Notes: generated from the letters alone by a model not told the origin. A stretch of DNA of 64,000 bases from Cellulosimicrobium composti (GCF_009711085.1 NZ_WMKA01000003.1:123161-187160); one strand, 5' to 3'. Positions 44,471 to 53,177 are shown, counted from the stretch's first letter. Program-made: numbers and translations.

Positions 44471-45067
44471 CTACTCCTCGACCCAGGCCCACTCGCCGGC
44501 GGCGCCGTCCGCGGCGGGCGGTACGACGACGGTCCCGCGGTCCCCGAGCACGACGCTCACCTCGGCGCCCGGGTCGACGTCGTCCGGCACCCCGACGACG
44601 GACGTCGCGGGCACGTAGTCCATGGTGCACGGCGTGGTCGGGTCGATCTCGACGAACGTCACCACGACCTCGTCCCCCCGGACCGCGGCCTCGTCCTCGG
44701 CGAGCACCGGGCAGCTGCTCGACCCGTAGGAGACGACGAGCAGGAGCCCGGGCTCGGCGCTCCAGGCCGCGCCGGTCCCGCCCTCGGCGGGCGCGTCCAC
44801 GCCGGGCGGCAGACCCGTGCCGTGCGCCCCGGCCACGACGTCCATCGTCGCGGCGTCCGGCAGGCCCTCCTCCTCGCCGGTCGCGTCGTCCGACGGCTCG
44901 TCGGACGGCTCGTCGCTCGGCTCGGGCGACTCCTGCGTGGTGGCGGTGCCGTCACCGCCGCCGTCGGTCTCGGACGCGCACGCGCCGAGCAGCGCGACGG
45001 CGAGGGCGAGGCCGAGCGCGGACGCGGCACGGGCGGGGCGGGGCGCGGGGCGACGGGCGGGGGTCAT
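44471..45067 (-). CDS. Hypothetical lipoprotein
   Basis: The 198-residue protein begins MTPARRPAPRPARAAS, with a lipobox LLGAC. A Ser/Asp/Glu-rich linker with the repeats EPSDEPSDEPSDD follows (about residues 50-70). The rest is a small extracytoplasmic domain with two Cys (SSSCPVLAEDE; TTPCTMDYVP). GAGGAGTCCCG precedes the ATG. I do not recognise a family. Its place before the S33 lipoprotein suggests a shared cell-surface transcript. Confidence 0.6.
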   Translation of the reverse strand: MTPARRPAPRPARAASALGLALAVALLGACASETDGGGDGTATTQESPEPSDEPSDEPSDDATGEEEGLPDAATMDVVAGAHGTGLPPGVDAPAEGGTGAAWSAEPGLLLVVSYGSSSCPVLAEDEAAVRGDEVVVTFVEIDPTTPCTMDYVPATSVVGVPDDVDPGAEVSVVLGDRGTVVVPPAADGAAGEWAWVEE

Positions 45068-45276
45068 CGGGACTCCTCGGTCGGCGGCGGGTGCGACCAT
45101 CGTGCTCCCCGGCCGGGCGTTCTGCGCGGCGAACCGCTGGCGCGTCGCCGGGTGGGCCGCGCCCGGTTCACCCCGCCTCGCCGGGCACGAACCGCCCCGC
45201 CTCGCTAGGTTCGCCGTGACGGCGCGCGGCAGCAGGCCGTGCGCGCTACGGGGATACGTCGAGAAAGGGCGCGACC

Positions 45277-45651
45277 GTGGACTTCTGGGACTTCTTCTGG
45301 CTGCTCGTGTGGAGCTTCTTCTTCATCGCCTACCTCATCGTGCTCTTCCAGATCATCGCGGACCTGTTCCGCGACCATGAGCTGTCCGGGTGGTGGAAGG
45401 CCGTGTGGATCATCTTCCTCATCTTCCTGCCCGTACTGACCTCGCTCGTCTACCTCATCGCCCGCGGTCGCGGCATGGCCGAGCGGCAGGCCGCGGCGGT
45501 GGCCCAGGCCAAGCACGAGACCGACTCGTACATCCGCCAGGTGGCGCACACGTCACCGGCCGAGCAGATCTCGCACGCGAAGTCCCTCCTGGACTCGGGA
45601 GCCATCACCCCGGAGGAGTTCGCCCAGCTCAAGGCGAAGGCGCTCGCCTGA
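45277..45651 (+). CDS. Membrane protein with PLDc_N and SHOCT domains
   Basis: The 124-residue protein has two transmembrane helices (about residues 5-30 and 40-65) in a PLDc_N-type layout, WDFFWLLVWSFFFIAYLIVLFQIIADLFRDHELSGWWKAVWIIFLIFLPVLTSLVYLI. A C-terminal SHOCT motif, SLLDSGAITPEEFAQLKAKAL, follows. GAGAAAGGGCGCGACC precedes the GTG. SHOCT proteins are often oligomerisation modules. A strong hairpin follows at 45668. Confidence 0.8.
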   Translation: MDFWDFFWLLVWSFFFIAYLIVLFQIIADLFRDHELSGWWKAVWIIFLIFLPVLTSLVYLIARGRGMAERQAAAVAQAKHETDSYIRQVAHTSPAEQISHAKSLLDSGAITPEEFAQLKAKALA

Positions 45652-45667
45652 CGCGACGTCACGCCCG

Positions 45668-45707
45668 ACGGGCCGGGTGCACCCGCGTGCGGGCGCACCC
45701 GGCCCGT
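45668..45707. terminator. Terminator after the SHOCT gene
   Basis: ACGGGCCGGGTGC (45668-45680) and GCACCCGGCCCGT (45695-45707) are perfectly complementary. The loop itself can pair (CCCGC/GCGGG). Confidence 0.8.
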
Positions 45708-45721
45708 TCCACGATCGAGGC

Positions 45722-46711
45722 ATGACCCGCTTCGGCTACACCCTCATGACCGAGCAGTCCGGCCCGCGCGCGCTCGTGGAGCACGCGGTCGACGCGGAGC
45801 GCGTCGGCTTCGACTTCGAGGTGATGAGCGACCACTACTTCCCGTGGCTCGACGCCCAGGGCCACTCCCCGTACGCGTGGAGCGTGCTCGGCGCCGTCGC
45901 CCAGGCGACCGAGCGCGTCGGGCTCATGACGTACGTGACGTGCCCGCTCATGCGCTACCACCCGGCCGTCGTCGCGCAGAAGGCCGCGACGGTCGCGCTC
46001 CTGTCCGACGACCGCTTCACCCTCGGGCTCGGCGCGGGCGAGAACCTCAACGAGCACGTCGCGGGCGAGCGCTGGCCCGCGGTCGGCGAGCGGCACGACA
46101 TGCTGGAGGAGGCGGTGGAGATCATCCGGTCGCTGCTCGACGGCGAGCGCCTCACCTTCGAGGGGGTCCACTACCGGGTCGACTCCGCGAGGCTGTGGGA
46201 CCTGCCCGACGAGACGGTGGAGATCGGCGTCGCCGTGTCGGGGCCGCAGTCGATCGAGCGGTTCGCGCCGCTGGCCGACCACCTCGTGACCACGGAGCCC
46301 GACGCGGACGTGGTGCAGCGGTGGTCCGCGGTCCGGGGCCGTGCCGACCTCGCCGCGTCGCGCGTCGTGGGGCAGATGCCGATCTGCTGGGACCCGGACG
46401 AGGAGGTCGCCGTCGCACGGGCGCACGAGCAGTTCCGCTGGTTCGGGGGCGGCTGGCGCGTCAACGCGGACCTGCCCACGACGGAGGCGTTCGACGCGGC
46501 GACGGCGTTCGTGCGCCCGGAGGACGTGGCGGAGGCGATCCCGTGCGGCCCCGACCTCGACGCGGTCGTCGAGGCGGCGTCCGCCTGGTGGGAGGCCGGG
46601 TTCACCGACCTGGCGCTCGTCCAGGTGGGCGAGGTCGGGCAGCGCGAGTTCCTCGCGGACGCCGCGGGGCCGCTGCTGGAGAAGCTCCGCGCGGCGGCCC
46701 CGACGACGTAG
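45722..46711 (+). CDS. F420-dependent LLM-class oxidoreductase
   Basis: The 329-residue protein is a luciferase-like TIM barrel of the F420-dependent group related to FGD. Landmarks are RFGYTLMTEQSGPRALVEHAVDAERVGFDFEVMSDHYFPW at the N-terminus, GLMTYVTCPLMRYHPAVVAQKAATVALLS, and the active-site region FTLGLGAGENLNEHV. The family subgroup (TIGR03557-like) is annotated as coenzyme F420-dependent glucose-6-phosphate dehydrogenase-like, but the substrate is uncertain. No Shine-Dalgarno is evident. The start is ATG at 45722, just after the terminator. Confidence 0.82.
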   Translation: MTRFGYTLMTEQSGPRALVEHAVDAERVGFDFEVMSDHYFPWLDAQGHSPYAWSVLGAVAQATERVGLMTYVTCPLMRYHPAVVAQKAATVALLSDDRFTLGLGAGENLNEHVAGERWPAVGERHDMLEEAVEIIRSLLDGERLTFEGVHYRVDSARLWDLPDETVEIGVAVSGPQSIERFAPLADHLVTTEPDADVVQRWSAVRGRADLAASRVVGQMPICWDPDEEVAVARAHEQFRWFGGGWRVNADLPTTEAFDAATAFVRPEDVAEAIPCGPDLDAVVEAASAWWEAGFTDLALVQVGEVGQREFLADAAGPLLEKLRAAAPTT

Positions 46712-46715
46712 CGCG

Positions 46716-47612
46716 TCAGGCGCGCGCCGCCTCGGGCGCGTACGAGCCGGACTCGAGCTCGTCGGCGAGCGTGCCGCGGCGCGGGCTCCACCCGAGCTCG
46801 ACGGAGCGCTGCGCGCGCGGCGCCTGGTCGAGCAGGAGCGCGTCGGCGAGCGCCGCGCCGAGCCGCTCGCGCGTCTGCTCGACGGTCTGCGGCACGACGG
46901 CGCCGCCCAGCCCCACGGCCCGGCTCGCCGCCTCGCCGAGCGAGCGGACGGTCGGGTTCTCGGCCGTCGTGCCGAGCAGGTGGCCGCGCGCCCCGCGCTC
47001 GAGGGCGAGCGCGTAGAGGTCGGCGAGGTCGTCGACGTGCACGACCGACCACCGCTGCGTGCCGTCGCCCACGAGGGCGAGCCCCGTCCCGTCAGGCCCG
47101 TCGACCCGCGGCGCCCCGGCGAGGAGCGTCGGCAGGCCGCGCCCGTGCCCGTAGACGACGCCGGGCGCCACGACGGACGCGACGACGTCCTGCGCGAGCA
47201 GGTGCTCCTCGACGGCGACGCGCCACGCGACGATCGCGGGCGGGTCGGCCGGCGCGTCGTCGGTGCCCCCGGCGCCGCTGCCGTGCTTCCACACGCCGCT
47301 CGTGTGCACGAACGGTCGTGTCGTGCCGCCGTAGGCCCGCGCGACGGCCGCCACGACGGCGCGGTCGAGGGCCTCGTTCGTCCCGTCGTCGGGCGCCGCG
47401 GTGTGGATCGCCCCGTCCGTCGCGGCGAGCGCGGCGGCGAGCGCGTCGACGTCGTACGCGTCCGCGCGCAGGGGCGTCGCCCCGGCGTCCGCCACGGCCG
47501 CGGCGGACGCCTCGGACCGCACGAGCGCGGTGACCTCGTGCCCGCGGTCGCGCAGCTCCCGCAGCACGGCCGACCCGATGAACCCGGTCCCCCCGGTGAG
47601 CAGCACCTGCAT
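46716..47612 (-). CDS. NAD-dependent epimerase/dehydratase family protein
   Basis: The 298-residue protein is an extended SDR with TGGTGFIG at the N-terminus (MQVLLTGGTGFIGSAVLREL). It also has an NmrA/DFR-type centre (HTSGVWKHGSGAGG) and VAPGVVYGHGRGLP. The catalytic Tyr-x3-Lys pair is not in the canonical form; the HTSGVWKHG segment lies where Tyr is usually found, so activity may differ. GGGAGGAACGAC precedes the ATG at 47612. It is divergent from an HxlR regulator, which probably controls it. Confidence 0.8.
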   Translation of the reverse strand: MQVLLTGGTGFIGSAVLRELRDRGHEVTALVRSEASAAAVADAGATPLRADAYDVDALAAALAATDGAIHTAAPDDGTNEALDRAVVAAVARAYGGTTRPFVHTSGVWKHGSGAGGTDDAPADPPAIVAWRVAVEEHLLAQDVVASVVAPGVVYGHGRGLPTLLAGAPRVDGPDGTGLALVGDGTQRWSVVHVDDLADLYALALERGARGHLLGTTAENPTVRSLGEAASRAVGLGGAVVPQTVEQTRERLGAALADALLLDQAPRAQRSVELGWSPRRGTLADELESGSYAPEAARA

Positions 47613-47660
47613 GTCGTTCCTCCCGTGTCGTTCGGCGGCCGGCTCTCGGCCGAGCGGCAC

Positions 47661-47714
47661 GGTATCCGACAGGTACTGGTGACTTCACCGTGCCATACTT
47701 CCCGGATGGATACC
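47661..47714. promoter_or_regulatory. Operator region between the epimerase and HxlR genes
   Basis: GGTATCC (47661-47667) and GGATACC (47708-47714) are inverted copies, and GGTGACTTCACC (47678-47689) is a palindrome between them. CATACT (47694-47699) ends 6 nt before the HxlR ATG. Confidence 0.5.
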
Positions 47715-48122
47715 ATGGCGCGCTCCCGGGGCCGACGTGCCGGCGACGACGTCTCGCCTGGTGGACCGGACGTCTTCTCGGCCGACTGCCCGAGCCGCCT
47801 CGTCGTCGAGCGGATCGGCGACAAGTGGACGCTGCTCGTCTTCATGGCGCTGCGCCGGCGCGTGCTGCGGTTCGGCGAGCTGCGCGACCTCGTGGGTGCC
47901 GTGACGCCGAAGGTCCTCACGCAGACGCTGCGCTCGCTCGAGCGCGACGGGCTCGTCACCCGCACCGTCTACGCCGAGGTCCCCCCGCGCGTCGAGTACG
48001 CGCTCACCGACCTCGGTCGGTCCCTCCTCGGCCCGATCGACGCGATCCGCGCGTGGTCCGAGGAGAACGGCGAGCGCATCGCCGCGTCGAGGGCGGCCGC
48101 CGCCGCCCGGGTCGGCGCGTGA
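47706..48122 (+). CDS. HxlR-family transcriptional regulator
   Basis: The 138-residue winged-helix regulator has the HxlR core CPSRLVVERIGDKWTLLVFMALRRRVLRFGELRDLVGAVTPKVLTQTLRSLERDGLVTRTVYAEVPPRVEYALTDLG. The conserved Cys is at residue 28, where redox- or electrophile-sensing HxlR proteins have it. The transcript may be leaderless. It is divergent from the epimerase gene, and palindromes lie between the two. Confidence 0.85.
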   Translation: MDTMARSRGRRAGDDVSPGGPDVFSADCPSRLVVERIGDKWTLLVFMALRRRVLRFGELRDLVGAVTPKVLTQTLRSLERDGLVTRTVYAEVPPRVEYALTDLGRSLLGPIDAIRAWSEENGERIAASRAAAAARVGA

Positions 48123-48210
48123 GCGCACGCCGCCGCACCCACGCCGCCAGCCGCCTCCCGGCGCTCCCCTGTTCCTGCTCGCTCTCGCGGTCGGCGCGGC
48201 GTCGTCCACC

Positions 48211-48384
48211 GTGCCCGGACGCCTCGGCGACCGCCTCGACGCGGTCGCGACGGTCCTCGTCGCGCTCGCGGTCATGGCCGTCCAGGCGCTCGTCGACCGT
48301 CGGCAGCGCCGACGTCGCGGACAGGACCGTGGCGGTCGCGCACCGCGCGGGAGCGCGCGGGTCGACCCCGCGCGCCGCCGCTGA
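48211..48384 (+). CDS. Possible small membrane protein
   Basis: In 48123-48414 one frame reads ALAVGAASSTVPGRLGDRLDA then VATVLVALAVMAVQALVDRR and a very basic tail, ending at 48384. It could encode one or two hydrophobic helices, but only a GTG at 48211 is a usable start and no Shine-Dalgarno is seen. Treat it as doubtful. Confidence 0.2.
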   Translation: MPGRLGDRLDAVATVLVALAVMAVQALVDRRQRRRRGQDRGGRAPRGSARVDPARRR

Positions 48385-48414
48385 GGGCGGGCGCCTGCGA
48401 CGCTCGTCGGGGCG

Positions 48415-49551
48415 TCAGCCCTGAGGCCGCAGCGCGACGACCATCGCCTCGACCGCGAGCAGCGGAGCCACGTTGCCCTCCAGCCGCTCGCGCGCGACGC
48501 CGATCGCGTCCATCCGCCGCACCGTCTGCTCCGGCGTGGAGTCCTCGGCGAGCGAGCGCACGGTCTCGGCGAGCTCGGAGTTGACGAGCTCGACGTCCGC
48601 GCCGAGCTGGACCACGAGCACGTCGCGGTAGAGCGAGAGCAGGTCCACCATCGCGCGGTCGAGCACGTCGCGCTGGTGCCGCGTCGCGCGCCGCTTCTGG
48701 TCCGCCTCGAGGTCGCGCAGCTGGGAGCGCAGGCGCGGCGGCAGCGTCTCGCCGTCGGCGACGCCGAGCGTGCGCAGCAGCTCGGCCTTCTCCGCCGCGT
48801 CGCGCTCCTCCGTCGCCGCCTTCGCCTCCGCCTGCGCGAGGTCCACGAGCTCGCCCGCCGCGAGCACGGCGTCGCCCACGCCCCGCACGCGACGCGCGAG
48901 CGAGAGCACGGACGTCCGCCGCTCGCGCGCGCCCGCGTCGCGCGCGAGCCGCCGCGCGAGCCCGATGTGGCTCTGCGCCGCGCGCGCCGCCACGAGCGCG
49001 ACGTGCTCGTCGACGCCGTCGCGCTGCACGAGCAGCCCGGCCACGGCCTCGACGGGCGGCACGCGCAGCACGACGCCCCGGCACCGCGACCGGATGGTCA
49101 CGAGCACGTCCTGCGGGCTCGGCGCGCACAGGATCCACACCGTGTGCGGGGCAGGCTCCTCGATCGCCTTGAGCAGCACGTTCGTCGTGCGCTCCGCCAT
49201 GCGGTCGGCGTCCTCGACGACGATGACGCGACGCCGGCCCTGCGAGGGGCTGCGGCTCGCGACCGTCACGAGGTCGCGCACCTCGTCGATCCTGATCGTC
49301 ACGAGCTCCGTCGCGACGAGGGTCACGTCCGGGTGCGTCCCGGCGAGGGTCGTGCGGCACGCGGCGCACCGCCCGCAGCCGCCCTGCTCGCACTGCAGCG
49401 CGGCCGCGAACGCGCGCGCCGCGTTGGAGCGGCCCGAGCCGGGCGGCCCGGTGAGCAGCCACGCGTGCGTCATCGCGGCCGGGTCGGTCGCCGCGGCGCG
49501 CAACGTCGCGACGGCGTCCTCCTGACCGACGACGTCGTCCCAGACGCTCAT
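48415..49551 (-). CDS. holB: DNA polymerase III subunit delta prime
   Basis: This 378-residue AAA+ protein is the delta-prime stator of the clamp loader. The N-terminus VVGQEDAVATLRAAATDPAAMTHAWLLTGPPGSGRSN carries a P-loop with Arg replacing the usual Lys (GPPGSGRS, 35-42), as expected for a subunit not needed for ATP hydrolysis. A zinc module follows (Cys54, Cys59, Cys62, Cys65). The region APHTVWILCAPSPQDVLVTIRSRCR is the canonical sensor-1 segment. The ATG overlaps the tmk stop by 4 bp. The tmk-holB order is conserved in many bacteria. Confidence 0.93.
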   Translation of the reverse strand: MSVWDDVVGQEDAVATLRAAATDPAAMTHAWLLTGPPGSGRSNAARAFAAALQCEQGGCGRCAACRTTLAGTHPDVTLVATELVTIRIDEVRDLVTVASRSPSQGRRRVIVVEDADRMAERTTNVLLKAIEEPAPHTVWILCAPSPQDVLVTIRSRCRGVVLRVPPVEAVAGLLVQRDGVDEHVALVAARAAQSHIGLARRLARDAGARERRTSVLSLARRVRGVGDAVLAAGELVDLAQAEAKAATEERDAAEKAELLRTLGVADGETLPPRLRSQLRDLEADQKRRATRHQRDVLDRAMVDLLSLYRDVLVVQLGADVELVNSELAETVRSLAEDSTPEQTVRRMDAIGVARERLEGNVAPLLAVEAMVVALRPQG

Positions 49552-50321
49552 GCGCTCGCCGCCCCGCTCTCGCCCGCGGGCCCCGTGGCGGCACCGGGCG
49601 CCACGCCCCGGCCCGGCTCGTAGCCGATCGCGCTGTCGGAGTCGTCGAAGCCGTCGTCGGGCGCGGCGGCGACCGTGTCCTCGGCCTCCTCGACGACGGG
49701 CGTGAGCTCGAGGCGCGCGGCGACGTCCACCCGGATCTGCGCCTGGAGGTCGTCGACGGACGCGGAGGCGTCGAGCACGACCCAGCGGTCCGGGTCCGCC
49801 GCGGCGCGCGCGAGGAACGCCTCGCGCGTGCGGCGGTGGAACTCCGAGCCCGCGCGCTCGAGCCGGTCGTGCTGGCGGCGGATCCGCGCGGCGGCCTCGG
49901 CCGGGTCGAGGTCGAGCAGGATCGTGACGTCCGGCATGAGGTCCTGGACGGCCCAGCGCGAGATGAGCTCGACCTCGTCCGCGCCGAGCTCGCGCCCCCC
50001 GGCCTGGTACGCGACGGACGAGTCGAGGTAGCGGTCCGTCACCACGATCGCGCCCCGCTCGAGCGCGGGGCGCACGAGGCTCGCGACGTGGTGGGCACGG
50101 TCCGCCGCGTAGAGCAGCGCCTCGGTGCGCGCGTCCATGTCCTGGCCGTGGAGCACGGCGGCGCGCAGCTCCTTGCCGAGTTCGGTGCCGCCCGGCTCGC
50201 GGGTGAGCACGACCTCACGGCCCGTGAGCTCGCCCAGCCACCGCCCGAGCAGGCGCGCCTGCGTCGACTTGCCGACGCCGTCGCCGCCCTCGAAGGAGAT
50301 GAAGTACCCGGGTGCGCTCAC
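49548..50321 (-). CDS. tmk: Thymidylate kinase
   Basis: The 257-residue kinase phosphorylates dTMP to dTDP. The P-loop is EGGDGVGKST (about 11-20), followed by LTREPGGTELG and the DR(Y/H)-type motif VVTDRYLDSSVAYQ. The lid carries arginines (RIRRQHDRLER). A C-terminal extension of about 45 mostly acidic and Ala/Gly residues (EEAEDTVAAAPDDGFDDSDSAIG) is not typical. The GTG at 50321 fits a leaderless transcript with TAGGGT 7 nt upstream. The holB start overlaps its stop. Confidence 0.92.
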   Translation of the reverse strand: MSAPGYFISFEGGDGVGKSTQARLLGRWLGELTGREVVLTREPGGTELGKELRAAVLHGQDMDARTEALLYAADRAHHVASLVRPALERGAIVVTDRYLDSSVAYQAGGRELGADEVELISRWAVQDLMPDVTILLDLDPAEAAARIRRQHDRLERAGSEFHRRTREAFLARAAADPDRWVVLDASASVDDLQAQIRVDVAARLELTPVVEEAEDTVAAAPDDGFDDSDSAIGYEPGRGVAPGAATGPAGESGAASA

Positions 50322-50411
50322 GGCGACCACCCTAGCCGCGACGTCGGACACGCGGCGGGGCTCCGGTGGTCCCCGCCGACCGCGCGCGGCGGCCCGGGAT
50401 AGCCTCGGCCC

Positions 50412-51116
50412 ATGCCCGACCCCTCGCCCGCTGCCCTGCCGTCCCCCGGCGTCGCGTTCGCCGACCGCACGTTCGACGCCGTGCTGTTCGACATGGACGG
50501 CACGCTCATCGACTCGGTCCCGGCCGTCGAGCGGTCGTGGCGGCGCTGGGCCGCGGAGCACGGCCTGCCCGACGCGGACGACTTCCAGGTCCAGCACGGC
50601 ACCCCCGCGCGCACGCTCATCGCCGCGCTGCTGCCCGAGGACCGCGTCGAGGCCGCGTACGACCGCATCCACGCGCTCGAGCTCGACGACAACGAGGGCG
50701 TGACGATCCTGCCCGGCACGCGCGACGCGCTCGCCGCGCTGCCGCCCGAGCGGTCGGCGATCGTCACGTCGTGCACGCGCCCCCTCGCGGCGGCGCGCAT
50801 GGCCGCGTCGGGCCTGGTCGCGCCGTCGGTGGTCGTCACGGCGGACGACGTCGCGCACGGCAAGCCGGACCCGGACCCGTTCCTGCTCGGCGCCCGGCGA
50901 CTCGGCGTGGACCCGCGCCGGTGCCTCGTCGTGGAGGACGCCCCGGCGGGCGTCGCGTCGGGTCGGGCGGCGGGGTGCGCCGTGCTCGTCGTGACCGGCA
51001 CGCACTCGGCGGACGAGCTCGCGGCCGCGTCCCCGGCGCCCGACGCGCTCGCGGCGGGTCTGGCGGCGGTGCGCTTCGTCGTCGGGCCCGACGGCGTCCG
51101 CGTCACCGACGCCTGA
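50412..51116 (+). CDS. HAD-family phosphatase
   Basis: This 234-residue hydrolase has the four HAD motifs: FDMDGT (nucleophile Asp27, acid Asp29), SAIVTSCTRP (motif II), the lysine in DDVAHGKPDPDPFLLGARRLG, and VVEDAPAGVASGRAAGC (motif IV). It resembles the sugar-phosphate phosphatases such as beta-phosphoglucomutase and GS1-like proteins. The substrate is unknown. The start at 50412 has no Shine-Dalgarno and is preceded by a -10-like GATAGC. A repeat-family palindrome follows its stop. Confidence 0.85.
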   Translation: MPDPSPAALPSPGVAFADRTFDAVLFDMDGTLIDSVPAVERSWRRWAAEHGLPDADDFQVQHGTPARTLIAALLPEDRVEAAYDRIHALELDDNEGVTILPGTRDALAALPPERSAIVTSCTRPLAAARMAASGLVAPSVVVTADDVAHGKPDPDPFLLGARRLGVDPRRCLVVEDAPAGVASGRAAGCAVLVVTGTHSADELAAASPAPDALAAGLAAVRFVVGPDGVRVTDA

Positions 51117-51122
51117 CCCCCT

Positions 51123-51184
51123 CGCCGAACATGGGGTTGCCTCCCGTCCTCGTCCCCTGACGCGCCGGAACCGCATGTTCGGCG
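51123..51184. terminator. Palindrome between convergent genes (family copy 2)
   Basis: CGCCGAACATGGGGTT (51123-51138) and AACCGCATGTTCGGCG (51169-51184) pair with one mismatch around a 30-nt loop. It lies between the convergent stops of the HAD gene (51116) and the MarR gene (51204). Confidence 0.65.
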
Positions 51185-51203
51185 GGCGGCAGACGCATGG
51201 TCG

Positions 51204-51716
51204 TCAGTAGACGCCCGCGCGCAGCGCGGCGGCGACCACCTTCGACGCGGCGGCGTGGACCTCGGCGAGCTCGTCGAGGCCGAGCCCGGTCGCGGCGACG
51301 ATCGCGGGCGGGATCCGCTCGGCGTCGCGACGCCGGGCCCGCCCCTCGGCGGTGAGCGTCACGCGGACCTGGCGGCCGTCGTCGGGCGAGCGCGACCGGC
51401 GCACGTAGCCGAGGGCCTCCAGCCGCTTGAGGAGCGGCGAGAGGGTGCCGGCGTCGAGGTGCAGCCGGCCCGCGAGGTCGCCCACGGTCGACGTCGCCCC
51501 CGCCGCGTCGTCCTGCCACAGCGCGAGGAGCACGAGGTACTGGGGATGGGTTATGCCGAGCGGCTCGAGGAGCGGCCGGTAGAGGGCGACCATGCCGCGG
51601 GCCCCCGCGGAGAGCGCGAAGCACACCTGCGCCTCGAGCGCGAGCGGGTCGACGGTCGCCGCGCCCGCTCCGGCCGTGCCCGTGCCCTCGACCTCGTCAC
51701 CCGCCATGCGCGTCAT
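51204..51716 (-). CDS. MarR-family regulator (OhrR-like)
   Basis: The 170-residue winged-helix protein has the MarR core: EAQVCFALSAGARGMVALYRPLLEPLGITHPQYLVLLALWQD, a helix-turn-helix VGDLAGRLHLDAGTLSPLLKRLEALGYV, and the wing RRSRSPDDGRQVRVTLTAEG. Cys29 lies at the position of the redox Cys in one-Cys OhrR proteins (QVCFAL), so peroxide sensing is plausible. Two ATG codons (51716, 51707) are possible. A tandem palindrome upstream is the likely operator. No ohr gene is nearby. Confidence 0.82.
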   Translation of the reverse strand: MTRMAGDEVEGTGTAGAGAATVDPLALEAQVCFALSAGARGMVALYRPLLEPLGITHPQYLVLLALWQDDAAGATSTVGDLAGRLHLDAGTLSPLLKRLEALGYVRRSRSPDDGRQVRVTLTAEGRARRRDAERIPPAIVAATGLGLDELAEVHAAASKVVAAALRAGVY

Positions 51717-51738
51717 CGTACCGAGCGGAGCGCTATCC

Positions 51739-51765
51739 TTGGTACACCAATCATTGGTGCACCAA
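51739..51765. promoter_or_regulatory. Tandem MarR operators
   Basis: TTGGTACACCAA (51739-51750) and TTGGTGCACCAA (51754-51765) are palindromes 3 bp apart. The inner ends form a third palindrome, ACCAATCATTGGT (51746-51758). They lie between the MarR gene and a divergent 69-codon gene. Confidence 0.75.
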
Positions 51766-51809
51766 GGACCGTGCGGGCACCCGCACCCACCCAGCAGCGG
51801 AGGACCACC

Positions 51810-52019
51810 GTGGCGCGGAACAAGGACCGGCGCACGCTCGGCATGCGCATCACCGAGGGCTTCCTGCCGATCTTCGGGCCCGCGCAGGTCGGGCGTCAGG
51901 ACGCCGACGGGCGCGGCGTCTCCGAGGCCGAGCGCGAGCGCGACCGGGAGCTGCGCACGCGGTTCGAGCGCGTGACCGGGCCCGACGGCCGCACCTACGT
52001 CGTCGAGCACACGGACTGA
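51810..52019 (+). CDS. Small hypothetical protein divergent from MarR
   Basis: This 69-residue protein begins VARNKDRRTLGMRITEGFLPIFGPAQVG and ends VTGPDGRTYVVEHTD; the centre is a charged helix (SEAERERDRELRTRFER). GGAGGACCACC precedes the GTG. I recognise no family. Being divergent from the MarR gene across tandem operators, it may be the regulator's target. Confidence 0.55.
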   Translation: MARNKDRRTLGMRITEGFLPIFGPAQVGRQDADGRGVSEAERERDRELRTRFERVTGPDGRTYVVEHTD

Positions 52020-52097
52020 CCCGGGCGGGGCCGGAGGGCCGCGCGGGACCGGCGGGTCGCGGGGTCGACCGGTCGCCCCGGCCGACCCCGCCGGACC

Positions 52098-53177
52098 TCA
52101 CTCGCCCGGGTAGACGACCCCGACCTGGCGGCGCACCTCGTCGAGCGTGCGCATGACCTCGAGCGTCGAGTCCCACGACATGCGGGGGCTCTGCGTCTCG
52201 CCCACGGCGACGCGGCGCGCGACCTCGGCCGCCTGGTACTGCTTGCCCTCGCCCGAGAAGCCGTCGTAGTACCACGACGAGCCGTCGTGGCGGACGACCC
52301 GGAACGACGTCGGCGCGTAGAACGCCCCCTCGACCTCGATGCGGCCCGCGGTCCCGGAGACCACGGCCGTCGTCGCGGTCCGCGACCACAGCGTCGTCGA
52401 GAGCGTGGCCTGCGCGTCGCCGTAACCGAGCACGACGCTCACCTGGCCGTCGACGCCCGTCTCGGTGAGCGAGCCCACCGCCGTGACCGACGCGGGCGCG
52501 CCCAGGAGGTCGTGCGCGAACGAGACCGGGTAGACGCCCAGGTCGAGCAGCGCGCCGCCCGCGAGCTCGGGTGCGTAGAGGCGGTGCGCCGGGTCGAACG
52601 CGAACCACTGCCCGTGGTCGGCGCTGAGGTTGACGACGTCCCCGATCTCGCCGCGCGCGATCACGCCGCGCAGCGCGGCCACGTGCGGCAGGAACCGCGT
52701 CCACATGGCCTCCATCACGAACACGCCGGCCTCGCGCGCGGCGTCGAGCACCTCGACGGCCTCGGCCTCGTTGCGTGTGAACGCCTTCTCCACGAGCACG
52801 TGCTTGCCCGCGGCGATCGCGAGCAGCGCGTGCTCGCGGTGGTGCGAGTGCGGCGTCGCGACGTACACGACGTCGACGTGCGGGTCCTCGACGAGCTCGT
52901 CGTAGCCGTGGTGCGTCGTCGGCACGCCGTGGGCGGTCGCGAAGCGCTCGGCGCGCACGCGGTCGCGCGAGCCGACGGACGCGACACGGCCCTGGGTGTG
53001 CACGCGCACGGCCTCGGCGAACGACGACGCGATGCCGCCCGCGCCGAGGATGCCCCACCGGATCGGGGGCGCGGTGCGCGGGTCGGGGACCGTTCCGGTC
53101 ACGTCGGCGGACAGGTCGGGAAGGGGGTGGACGGCGGACCCTGCCGGGTGCGCGGCCGCCGGGGCGTCGGTGCTCAT
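52098..53177 (-). CDS. Gfo/Idh/MocA-family oxidoreductase
   Basis: The 359-residue enzyme has an N-terminal Rossmann domain (about residues 38-165; IRWGILGAGGIASSFAEAV and DVVYVATPHSHHREHALLAIAAGKHVLVEKAFTRN) and a C-terminal beta-sheet domain. The EKA Lys is the conserved catalytic Lys. The C-terminus contains AGGALLDLGVYPVSFAHDLLG. Relatives oxidise sugars or myo-inositol or act as trans-1,2-dihydrobenzene-1,2-diol dehydrogenases. The start at 53177 is chosen, with a GTG three codons earlier as alternative. No sugar genes surround it. Confidence 0.86.
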   Translation of the reverse strand: MSTDAPAAAHPAGSAVHPLPDLSADVTGTVPDPRTAPPIRWGILGAGGIASSFAEAVRVHTQGRVASVGSRDRVRAERFATAHGVPTTHHGYDELVEDPHVDVVYVATPHSHHREHALLAIAAGKHVLVEKAFTRNEAEAVEVLDAAREAGVFVMEAMWTRFLPHVAALRGVIARGEIGDVVNLSADHGQWFAFDPAHRLYAPELAGGALLDLGVYPVSFAHDLLGAPASVTAVGSLTETGVDGQVSVVLGYGDAQATLSTTLWSRTATTAVVSGTAGRIEVEGAFYAPTSFRVVRHDGSSWYYDGFSGEGKQYQAAEVARRVAVGETQSPRMSWDSTLEVMRTLDEVRRQVGVVYPGE

